Positions 8,886 to 18,239 of a stretch of 31,774 bases of DNA are shown one piece after another (position 1 is the first letter of the stretch; each line of letters begins with the position of its first letter). This DNA comes from Sperchopsis tessellata (taxonomy: Eukaryota > Arthropoda > Insecta > Coleoptera > Hydrophilidae): assembly GCA_033557685.1 (NCBI GenBank), contig JAWQRN010000305.1, positions 1 through 31,774 of the forward strand, given 5' to 3'. The notes under the pieces are model-generated. The model did not search any database. It worked only from the letters and a program-made list of their open reading frames with translations, and was not told the DNA's origin. Made by a program: the position numbers and the translations under genes.

Positions 8886-10445
8886 ACTTGTTAAATAAGA
8901 CATAAATCATGAACAACAATTGGCAGCAATTTAAAAAACTAACACAACAAACATTAATTAAATGCAAAAATTTCACCAAAAAAATCTCCATACATGAAAG
9001 ATACACGTTTGTTACACCAACAGGCAGTTAAGTAGACTTGCATCATGATATAATACAAAGGAATCACATTTCCTTTGTTATATAAATTTATAGGCTGATT
9101 GCTACTAGTCAAGTCATTTCCATCAAAAATAAGTGATTTAATTTGTGAAATTTTAAATTCAGTTGTAAGTTCAGTTGTCGGTTAGTCGCATACTACCGTT
9201 CAGACCAGTTCTTATAAAATATGACCCCTCTTAGATCGTCCTAGGAGGTTAACGGATCGCCAAGAATCCACTAAAATATATAAAATTAAAAATATCTCAT
9301 ATTTAAGCGCTCCGAAGATAACAAAAGATCTACAGAAGAGTTTTCAAACGAAGTTAATCCACAAACCATAAGAAGTTGCTTAGAGTAGATAACAACAGAA
9401 GAGTACCAGGAAGGAAGCCAATCAATTCCTAAAAAAATCGTAGAAAACGTTTGGAATTTGCAAGAAAGTATGTATTGAAAATATTAAAAGGGAACGCCAT
9501 TTATTTGGGTAAATTACAACTAGCAACACATAGCCGTCCGAGTTTACCACGTTATAAACTTATTCATAAATGTCGAAAATGTAAACAAAGAAAACAATTG
9601 AGTTTTACTAGTATGGGCACCCTTCAACTGGCTCTGTTAATGTGTCTGTATTAAAAGACAAAACGATCATCCAGAGCCGAGGAGCGCACGGTTTCATATA
9701 TTTCAGATCATATCTTTTCTTTGTATGTTTCGAAGTGTGCTTTCTTTTTTGAAAAACTGTTGTTTTTTGGCTATGAAACAAACATTAATATTTTTGGGTC
9801 TTATGGACGCACCAAAGTTTGGAGGAAGTTTAATCCACCAATGAAAATTGAAACTCTCTGTGTTATAATCAAACATAATGTTTTACTGTAGGGATGCATG
9901 TTGAGCGCTGTAATAGGCTATTTATCGTTTATCGATGATAAGATGGATCAACACGTGCATTTTAATATTTTAAGAAATAATTTGATGCCCAGTGTTAAAT
10001 AGGATAATGATCCTAACCACACGGCTAATGTGGTACGTGAATGGATAATCCAGAACGCTTGCCAACAACTGCATACACCACCACAGCCACCGGATTTCAA
10101 CCCCATAGAATACTTGTGGGAATAATTGAAACGTCGTATACACATACACAGTGTATCTAGCAAAAAGGTACTTTAAACACAAAATATCCGAAGAATGGGA
10201 GAATATTCTGGAAGAAGGTATAAGAAAACTAATCCAAATCATGCTAAAAATGTTAAGAGCTGTAACTAAGGCTAGGGGTTATTCTACAAAACATTAGGAT
10301 TAATGCAAAGTTAGTAATATAAGTAGAAATTTTACTGTATGGAAACTTTTTTGATGTAATTGTAAATTAAAATTAATGTTTGTTGTGTTAATTTTGAAAT
10401 AAATTGTGTTGTTCATGATTTATTTCTTATTTAATAAGTTGGTAA
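8886..10445 (+). mobile_element. Tc1-like (DD34E) DNA transposon with long inverted repeats, defective
   Basis: The left arm 8886-8990 and right arm 10325-10445 are imperfect inverted repeats. The left reads AACTTGTTAAATAAGACATA then ATCATGAACAACA, ACACAACAAACATTAATT and TCTCCATACATGAAA. The reverse complement of the right arm gives AACTTATTAAATAAGAAATA, ATCATGAACAACA, ACACAACAAACATTAATT and TTTCCATACAGTAAAA. The right side continues outward to about 10550, with a second TCCATACA copy (GTATGGAGACTTTTTT) next to AATAAGTTACG. This is the layout of an IR/DR-type Tc1 element with two transposase-binding repeats per end. On the left the outer part seems deleted between CAATAAGT and AACTTGTTAAAT. 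The right end was later duplicated in tandem. Confidence 0.75.
9200..10290 (+). pseudogene. Tc1-family transposase, decayed
   Basis: The paired-like HTH region is read as RLTDRQESTKIYKIKNISYL and SAPKITKDLQKSFQT then VNPQTIRSCLE (9240-9390), followed by the GRKPIN motif (AT-hook-like/nuclear localisation area) and KNRRKRLEFARKYVLK (9405-9480). The catalytic domain resumes at about 9770 with NINIFGSYGRTKVWRKFNPP, and then DNDPNHTANVVREWI through PPDFNPIEYLWE (10003-10126). The D...E spacing, with 34 residues counted from the first Asp of DND, fits DD34E. The first catalytic Asp, expected in a TDESKF-like motif just before NIFG, reads Tyr (YETNI). About 270 bp of foreign sequence seems to separate the HTH part from the catalytic part, and stops occur (for example after YLWE). 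It is not functional as read. Confidence 0.75.
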
Positions 10446-11917
10446 TGACAATACAAGAGATCTTTTGGGACCGGTCTCAAGCAAAAATTAAAACTTCGTA
10501 ACTTATTGTAAAAAAATGATAAGTGTATGGAGACTTTTTTGGCGGATATTATATCATATTATATATTAATTATACAGTATCAATATTTAAGTTGTTTTCA
10601 TATTGTGACTTGACTCCATATTGCGCAGCCTTCATAGAATTTTCGACCAATGATTAACCAGATTATACAACAATACTTTTTTATTGACAAATAAAATAAA
10701 ATAATTTTAAACACAGTAAGTACACATGGGAATGCGGCTGAAGCTTTCTTCTCTACTAGTCCTGACGTCTCGTCAAGCAGAGATAGAAGATACCGTAATT
10801 TTTTATTTACCGTGATTCCTGTATAATATTTAATTAAATTTAAAATTCTAATGAATAGAAAATGAGATATGAGATATTTAACATAATGTTTAGGCTCTAT
10901 ATAGCAATACTTACAACCATTTTATACACCTACATGCGTATACCATTCACCTACAAAGGTGAAATTATTCTGGTATTTCCACGAAAATCTTTAGTCAAGC
11001 CTCCATATCGTATTTGTGGGAATAATTGAAACGTCGTATACACATACACAGTGTATCTAGCAAAAAGGTACTTAAAACACAAAATATCCGAAGAATGGGA
11101 GAATATTCTGGAAGAAGGTATAAGAAAACTAATCCAAATCATGCTAAAAATGTTAAGAGCTGTAACTAAGGCTAGGGGTTATTCTACAAAACATTAGGAT
11201 TAATGCAAAGTTAGTAATATAAGTAGAAATTTTACTGTATGGAAACTTTTTTGATGTAATTGTAAATTAAAATTAATGTTTGTTGTGTTAATTTTGAAAT
11301 AAATTGTGTTGTTCATGATTTATTTCTTATTTAATAAGTTGGTAATGACAATACAAGAGATCTTTTGGGACCGGTCTCAAGCAAAAATTAAAACTTCGTA
11401 ACTTATTGTAAAAAAATGATAAGTGTATGGAGACTTTTTTGGCGGATATTATATCATATTATATATTAATTATACAGTATCAATATTTAAGTTGTTTTCA
11501 TATTGTGACTTGACTCCATATTGCGCAGCCTTCATAGAATTTTCGACCAATGATTAACCAGATTATACAACAATACTTTTTTATTGACAAATAAAATAAA
11601 ATAATTTTAAACACAGTAAGTACACATGGGAATGCGGCTGAAGCTTTCTTCTCTACTAGTCCTGACGTCTCGTCAAGCAGAGATAGAAGATACCGTAATT
11701 TTTTATTTACCGTGATTCCTGTATAATATTTAATTAAATTTAAAATTCTAATGAATAGAAAATGAGATATGAGATATTTAACATAATGTTTAGGCTCTAT
11801 ATAGCAATACTTACAACCATTTTATACACCTACATGCGTATACCATTCACCTACAAAGGTGAAATTATTCTGGTATTTCCACGAAAATCTTTAGTCAAGC
11901 CTCCATATCGTATTTGT
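10114..11917. repeat. 900-bp tandem duplication, nearly identical copies
   Basis: Copy 1 (about 10114-11013) and copy 2 (about 11014-11917) are aligned at an exact offset of 900 bp. Reading them line by line I find one difference, CTTTAAACAC (about 10172) against CTTAAAACAC (about 11072). The unit holds the last codons of the Tc1 transposase, the right inverted repeat and roughly 460 bp of flank. Junction sequences share TTGT: CTTGTGGG at the left end, TTTGTGGG at the internal junction and TTTGTTAT at the right end. This fits a microhomology-mediated duplication, or else an assembly artefact. The 98-codon frame at 11762-12058 spans the right junction and has no known motif. Confidence 0.95.
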
Positions 11918-12636
11918 TATCTACAGAACTGGTTCCAATGTGTCACCATTATTTTATGCAGTGTATACATAATTAGAGAGTTTGTACTGTTTGTAGGTCA
12001 GTTATTGTTGCAACTATTAGTAAACAATTTATCGGAGCATCCTCATCTACACGATTGACCTGGAATAAAATAATTCCGTTAGTTCCGACTTTTTAGCTTC
12101 ACCAAATTATGTTATAACGTAGTAGTTTTTTCGGGCTCGCAGTTATTATAATGATATAGACAGTATTAGTGACCTTATTAACTTATCACATTGTATTCTT
12201 GAAAGTAGAAAAGGCCATGTATATTGTTCCGCATGCAATCCTGAGTGAATCGCAAGGAACAGTATTAGCCAGTGCTGGTATTCATTTTAAAAATCCATCA
12301 AAAGCAGGAATTTTAGGGTAAAAATAAAAATAAATATTTAATACTTTTTCGTAGCTGAGGCAGTTTTGTAAATTCTTCTAGCTTATTAATCAAATAAAAA
12401 AATAGTATGATTTATTTGTTATATTGCATTTGTATCATGTTTTCGCCTTGGGTTTCTTCAAGGGCAAGTGGAAGTAAAATAAAGTTGTCTACCTTGTAAC
12501 CAAAGAGTGAATCAGTTGACAGAAGGAGTCTAAGAAGAAAAGTCCACCCTGAATCTGAACTTCACAACTCTGCATTTATAATTTCCTAGGCCAGTTATGT
12601 TTTTATATGTCACGATTTGATTAAAATGCAGCCCTT

Positions 12637-12652
12637 TGTAACATCCGTTACA
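12637..12652 (+). repeat. quasi-palindromic 16-mer TGTAACATCCGTTACA, copy 1
   Basis: The 6-bp arms TGTAAC and GTTACA are separated by ATCC. The wider context CTTTG...CAAAG nearly extends the inverted repeat. One of five occurrences within 3.2 kb. Confidence 0.7.
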
Positions 12653-13096
12653 CAAAGTAGCTAAAAGTTCTTGTAAATCAGTTTAGGTTAGGGGTTATCG
12701 GGCTTTCGTTAGAGACTCCGTATGTCGAGGATTTTCATCTGTGCGTGTGTTCATTTTATGTTAATTAATCATCTCGTGAATCATTACTCAGTCACGGATC
12801 TAGGAAAATGGAATGTGTACTTTGTGTTCTATTTCATCCGTCCACGAGTAAATTCGATTTAGTTATTACATTACAAGGTTTCCTATATGGATTTATATTG
12901 AAAAAAGAGTAGAAGTCAAAAAAAAAATACTGGATCATGGGTGGTCGTCCAATGATGAGATCCCAAAAGAAATGTGTCAATGTCAATTTAGGTTAATATA
13001 TTGTAAACCAAATCTTCCAAAAGAAAGGTAATGGTTCCCATCTACTTTCAAACTATTTCCTTTAATATTTAATCATAATTACTACTGATAATAATG

Positions 13097-13112
13097 TGTA
13101 ACGGATGTTACA
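13097..13112 (-). repeat. quasi-palindromic 16-mer, copy 2 (inverted)
   Basis: TGTAACGGATGTTACA on the plus strand is the exact reverse complement of copy 1. Confidence 0.7.
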
Positions 13113-13839
13113 TTGTTAGCTATTTTAATGTTTGCCCAAATGTTAATGGTTTTAGGCCATAGTCAAGAATTATAATGGAAATCAGTGGTAGGCCTATGGT
13201 TAGACCCAACACCATGAATGCTATAGGCAATTATATTTACATCTATGGTTTCGTATTCTAGATCCACTGGGGATTAATAGGGAATAGAACATATTTTTAT
13301 ATCTAGACCTAACTAAATTCTAATGTAGCCTACACTTAGATTACCTGGTACATGTCATTTAATATAGCCTAGGCGAGCCATAAAATTAGGAATTACTTTC
13401 ACTAACCCTAATGTTGCAGTGAAATATAAAACAATATTATGCCAATGGTTGGAAACGTATTTCTAAAAACCGTTAGTCGAGTTTCTTGTAATAAATTGAC
13501 GGCATTAGCCTAGAGTAGGCCACTACTAATAGTTACTGATCAAGTAACCCATTCGAATTAGGCCTAACAACCTGAATAGCTGCTAGTTTTGTTGCATTTT
13601 ACAATTACAACTTACATTTACAAGTATGAAAAGAAACATCTGAGTGATATTATCTCAAATAAATCAGGTCTAAAATCAGGCCTAGCCTTCCACCTATCCA
13701 AATTGAATGTTCCATAATGTAGGCTTAGTTATTTTGTACATTCATTGATAGACTTAATAAGATCAACCTTTAGTTAAAAATATAAATTGTAAATTTGTAG
13801 ATCCCTACCCCTCTAATGAAGTATTATTTTTTTAGCACA

Positions 13840-14640
13840 GAATTTGCCTCCTATTGGACCAAAATATAACGACGGATGGCAAAATGAAGGGCAAAGAAAG
13901 AATATGACAAGAAATGGAAAGACCATTTGAAAAAGATCGTCATAGGAAATAAAGAACCGAGAAAATGAAATGGCTCGATGTGAAACTGAGGCAGAGCTAC
14001 TACTATAGAAATGAACGAAATCTGGATTGAGATTTCAGGAATGGCGGCAAAAGAAGAAAATGGGAAAAGCTAGTGGCTACAGAACATATAAAAGGCAATA
14101 GGATCTTATAAGCGTACAAGTACATTACGAGAAGCTGTTGTTGTTGAGCTGCAAATAGTTATAGAAACATTTCATACAGATTTGTTCCATGTAATGAAAC
14201 AACCGAATTTAAACTCACTATCAACAGATATTACTGATAAAGTTGCGAAATTGTATGAAAGCGATGACGTTTCATGGCAGTCCTCAGGAATATGAGACAT
14301 TAAATCAATAAAAGATAGTCTTACTGGAAAAAGAGTTCAAAAGCAGAAACGATACCTTATTTTGAATATATCTGAAGCTCAAAAGGTGTTTGAAGAATAA
14401 TTTAATAAGTTACTATCAAGGTCAAAGTTTTGTCGGTTAAACACGTATTACCAGTCGCTAATACTCCTCATAATGTATGCGTCTGTGTGCAGCATGTTAA
14501 TTTTTCTTTCCTAACAGAAGCTATCGCAGAGTTTTTAATACTGAATCTACACTAACATACAACTTATTGTTAAAAAATGTGTGCTGTGATCTTAACAGTG
14601 AATGACAAACAAATGTGAGTTTGTCAATTGATGTTCTCTC
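13840..14640 (+). pseudogene. decayed gene of an uncharacterised repetitive arthropod family (N-terminal half)
   Basis: The start is charged and arginine/lysine-rich, as in the N-terminus of this family (13860-14060, several frames). Conserved-looking blocks follow: STLREAVVVELQIVIETFH (14115-14175), TDITDKVAKLYESDDVSWQS (14225-14285, equivalent to a KVxxFYExDDVSR block), KRVQKQKRYLILNISEAQ (14325-14385, equivalent to the QKRLLLxNLxEaY block), and in a new frame HNVCVCVQHVNFSFLTEAIA (14470-14530, equivalent to the HsVCVCxxHqN block). The order matches an uncharacterised ORF family that I know from arthropod and cnidarian genomes and whose later part resembles the 888-1243 remnant. In-frame stops and frame changes show it is dead. 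A possible splice acceptor (TTTTTTTAG) lies at about 13836. Biochemical function is unknown. High copy number in genomes suggests a mobile element. Confidence 0.6.
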
Positions 14641-14679
14641 CTTGTGAAAACGTATTCACGAAAGGGTAATTTTAGATCT

Positions 14680-15250
14680 GCTAGTGTAATACCATTTCTG
14701 GAGAGATAACGATGGCGAGAGAAATAGACAACCATTCTAATCCGTTATTGTAAAATCAAGACCTCACTATATGCATCGACTGAGAAAGGTTATGTTCAAG
14801 CGTTCAACTTCTGAGATATTGAGTATACACAGATCATCTGCATACTGATTGATACTTGTATGATGGTCAAGTAATTCATGAAAATCCATTATATAAATAT
14901 TGAAAAGTATGGGACTGAAAATAGAGCACTGTGGAAACCCCATAACTGCAAGTCTAGGTCCCATAATACTATTTTGTCCAGATCTAACATAAACGTTATA
15001 TACACGATACATGTTTAGTAAGTATCTAGCCACCTGATTAGGTATTCCAATTTTCACCAACTTAATTTCTAAATCTATAGAGTTATATGCATCTTTTAAT
15101 TCCAAGAGAATACTACGAAGGTAATAATATATAAGTTATGATCAGATTGAATAGATTTTGTCGCCCTCTGATGTCAAGATAGTTGAAAACACAGTACTAA
15201 ACGAGTTTCTAAATCCATTTTAAGTGAATGAAAAGTAATCCAGCACCTTA
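14680..15250 (-). pseudogene. non-LTR retrotransposon reverse transcriptase fragment (YADD)
   Basis: The 112-codon minus-strand frame at 14767-15105 carries the RT palm blocks in order: LKDAYNSIDLEIKL (first catalytic Asp region), IPNQVARYLLNMYRVYNVYV, MGPRLAVMGFPQCSIFSPIL (block GLPQGSxLSPxL with Gly to Cys change) and FNIYIMDFHELLDHHTSINQ then YADDLCI (catalytic YADD). Beyond the stop the same strand seems to continue with a thumb-like WLSISLAIVISPEM stretch. Upstream sequence (15110-15250) is too degenerate to assign. The clade is uncertain: Jockey- or I-like. Confidence 0.75.
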
Positions 15251-15414
15251 ATTACACAGTTACTCTGCAAGGAAGATAAATAAATAAAATTGGCATTTAT
15301 TAATACAATATACATTACATACTCCATTCATATCATCCAGGGAAATAGTTTTTAAGGTTGATTTTGTTTATAAATACATCATAAAATGTTAATAAATAAC
15401 ACTTAAAGATGACT

Positions 15415-15430
15415 TGTAATATCCGTTACA
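15415..15430 (+). repeat. quasi-palindromic 16-mer, copy 3
   Basis: TGTAATATCCGTTACA differs from copy 1 at one base. Confidence 0.65.
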
Positions 15431-15593
15431 GTAACTATTAATAATTTAAATCAAAATGTTTAATATTCCTTAGAATTGTCGGAATATTGCTTGATTCCTA
15501 GTGAATCTAAAAAAAAATAAGTCATATACTTTCCTCACCAATGGGACTAGAGCTTTAAGTAAAAAAACCACCGTCAATACATTTCCTACATTT

Positions 15594-15609
15594 TGTAACA
15601 TCCTTCACG
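15594..15609 (+). repeat. quasi-palindromic 16-mer, copy 4 (degenerate)
   Basis: TGTAACATCCTTCACG keeps the left arm and spacer but has a mutated right arm. Confidence 0.45.
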
Positions 15610-15757
15610 GCATTTATCCTTTCTTGTCAAGACCGTTCACAAATTTGGTATTTAATTTTGTAGAACAGTGAATCAAAAGTTCTAATTGCCTCGTATGTTA
15701 GAAATATAGCCGCAGCTTTTCATTTTAAAACAAAATATATGATTTTAAGAGTAAAAC

Positions 15758-15773
15758 TGTAACATCCGTTACA
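15758..15773 (+). repeat. quasi-palindromic 16-mer, copy 5
   Basis: TGTAACATCCGTTACA, identical to copy 1. Overlapping minus-strand frames (15720-15922) show no known motif. The region 15250-16210 otherwise has no gene. Confidence 0.7.
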
Positions 15774-16219
15774 TACGGAATGGGTCTTTGTCCACACGCC
15801 CATTTCTTTTGATACTTTGAGAAATATACTACCCACGCACCCATCTTGCTTCTGATGTACTCTGAGCATGTAGCGACTAGAAAAGCAAGATTCAAGTAAC
15901 AAACGTGAAATGCAAAAAACAATTGCTCCTCATAAATTCCTTGCGAGTGTTACGTTTAATATAAAATTATACATTATATATATAATTTATCCAGGTTTTT
16001 CTATTGTCACTTCTATATTTAATTATTACAGAGGTTTATACGTTTAAGCAAATAAATAAATGATTTGTTCTATATCTAACCTAACTGCAAACAATTATTT
16101 CTTTGAAACAAATTTAGTAAAAAAATTGTTCACTCATAGTAAGGGGGGAGGGGAAAACCACTTCTTCAATTCTTTGAATCCCACCACTGATGCTATCTAA
16201 TTTTAAACTTAATTTAATA

Positions 16220-16400
16220 GTATATCAGACTTACATGTTGAAAATACTTTGATCTCATATGCTGACGACTCTGCTCCAATGGTTAAAAAATATGTATACT
16301 GTTTAGAAGTGCTCATAATAGATGGTGGAACTATCTACACTTTTTAATGGTTAAATGCAAAATTGGGAAGACGGAGAGTAGAGAGCCATTATCTCTAGTC
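16220..16400 (+). pseudogene. short non-LTR reverse transcriptase scrap (YADD block)
   Basis: Plus-strand translation gives LHVENTLISYADDSAPMV, then after a change of frame WLNAKLG or LMVKCKIGKTES. The order ISYADDxAxxx...WLxxxKL...NxxKT is the palm/thumb junction of CR1- or R1-type reverse transcriptases. Only about 60 codons remain, with stops. The upstream RT blocks are absent. Confidence 0.5.
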
Positions 16401-16579
16401 AATTTTACCAGACCAGATCCGAATAGTCCTCAGTCGTGAACGTCTTTACACAGTTTGGTTCACAGATATACGAAAAACGATCTTTAACACTACTCCTGAT
16501 GTTACAATGACGACGCGCATTTTAATCTGGAATCCAGAATTTTACTACAATTACAATTTATTTTTTAGCTATTATATCA

Positions 16580-18200
16580 TATTATATAATTTATTTATTT
16601 ATTGGCAGAAGAAAATATCAACAACAATACAATTGAATGCGCATATATACATGAAAAAAACAAAGAAACTATGCCTTCTGCCAACCAGGTCCCTGATCAT
16701 GTTATCTGTTAGAAAAAGACGCCCTGCTCTACCTGCTTAACAATACATAAGTCAACAAAAAAAAACAGATACAGTAAACTATTAATTAATAATAATAATG
16801 ATAAATAAAATTGTACAATGTTCAAGCTCTGCTACTATATAACCATTTATCAAACCACAAGACATAAAGAAGTTGGGAAAATATTGCAAATGCGCAGGAA
16901 GAACAACAGTAAACGAGAAACTAAGATAACATCAAAAAAGCTCCAATGCTGCGCCTGAAAAAAGATACAGACAACAATCTAAAATTCTTGGGGCTAAGTT
17001 AGAATAATGGCAAATAATATATGAGAACGACTTACGAAAAAGTGCTTTAGCATACCTAGGTACAGTGATGAGACCTCGATACCGAAGATTCAGATTGTGC
17101 AAATTCGGCCGAAACCTAATACTACGATACAGATAAGGGGGGGGGGCTTTCAATATCAGAATCTTGTGAAAGAAAAAAACATTGCATATGCATGCACCTC
17201 CTGTTCATCGTAGTCATCGATCTGTATGACCTCAATTTATGAGATACATGTGAACTACGCCTTAGACCGAAAATAAATGTATTTTGAACCTCCCGAATTC
17301 TGGAACCATCGAAAGCATCCAAACAAGGACCATACACGACATCACAAAAGTTAAAGTCACTTAGCATAAGAGAGTTACAAAGAAACTTACGAACATCAGG
17401 AGTCAAAGAGTGACGAAATAGATAATTGGCTTTGAACCAAGGTTTTTCGCTGAAGAAGAAAACTGGAGATTATCATCATCAAACCTCAATCGAAGATGGC
17501 TTTGGAGTGTCTCACAATGGCCCCTAACACAGAAAAAGAGAACTGAAGACTTCGAGGGATTAATTCAAAACCAATGATGACCGGAAAAAAAGCATCAACC
17601 TATGAAGGTCTTCATTGATTCGACGACAATCAACCTGAACATCAGCAGCATCAAACGAATAGTATACTTGACATCAGCAAAAAGCAAAGTTGTTGACAAG
17701 AGTGCATGTGACTCATACACATGGTATACAATAAGGGACCAAAAACCTTATATTTGGGGATATGAATAACAATAGCTTCCTTCCGAAGATATGGGGAAAC
17801 AGATTCTAAAATATGGAGATTGATTATATAAGCTATAACCGGTAGAAGAACAGGGCAACAAAGTTTGATAGTCTGCAAGAAAACTCCATCAGCACTGATT
17901 GAGACAATGAGAAAATAATTTTTTCAATTTCATCAACGAAAACTGTGTGAAATTCAAATTCAGAATCAATGCTATCTCTCATATTCGACGAACAGTAAAA
18001 CATTAGATCATCAGGTACACTACCTACAGCTGGTATGTTCACAAAATGGAAATTTAAAACATTGGAATCATAAAGGTGCAGCGGCAGAGTAGTACTAACT
18101 TTCGTACGAATATTAAGACGATGGATTTCCCTTCAAATGAACTTAACGTTTTAACCAGCTGCTAATTGCTCAAAGAAAGCTTTTTTTCCGCTACGAATGG
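16580..18200 (-). mobile_element. CR1/Jockey-like non-LTR element, copy B, internally deleted, 3' end present
   Basis: Read on the minus strand from 18200: HRLNIRTKVSTTLPLHLYD, then VNIPAVGSVPDDLMFYCSSN and EFEFHTVFVDEIEKIIFSLS (18042-17900), YIINLHILESVSPYL and KEAIVIHIPKYK (17830-17760), then directly FGPLLYTMCMSHMHS (17755-17700). Everything between the IPKYK block and the GxxLGPLLYT block of copy A is missing, an in-frame internal deletion. The post-RT region follows: RKFLCNSLMLSDFNFCDVVY and GPCLDAFDGSRIREVQNTFI (17390-17270), and PPYLYRSIRFRPNLHNLNLR then RALITVPRY-like sequence (17150-17050). The 3' UTR ends in GCCAATAAATAAATAAAT (complement of about 16578-16596), a microsatellite-type 3' terminus. 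A run of ten G at 17137-17146 splits two frames. Inactive. Confidence 0.75.
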
Positions 18201-18239
18201 ATTAAGTGACAAGATTCCTCAAGCTTATATAATAGTCAC

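Larger units (their letters stand above)
11918..13835. other. no confident gene; carries two copies of the GTAACATCCGTTAC motif
   Basis: A short frame at about 12210-12318 reads MYIVPHAILSESQGTVLASA and ends near a GT donor-like GGGTAAAAAT, but I do not recognise it. Otherwise the region is AT-rich with no clear coding content. The palindromic motif occurs at 12637-12652 (+) and 13097-13112 (-). Confidence 0.45.

Noticed and set aside
11762..12058. 98-codon plus-strand frame
   Set aside because: It spans the right junction of the 900-bp duplication and has no recognisable motif. Its hydrophobic content follows from AT-rich sequence.
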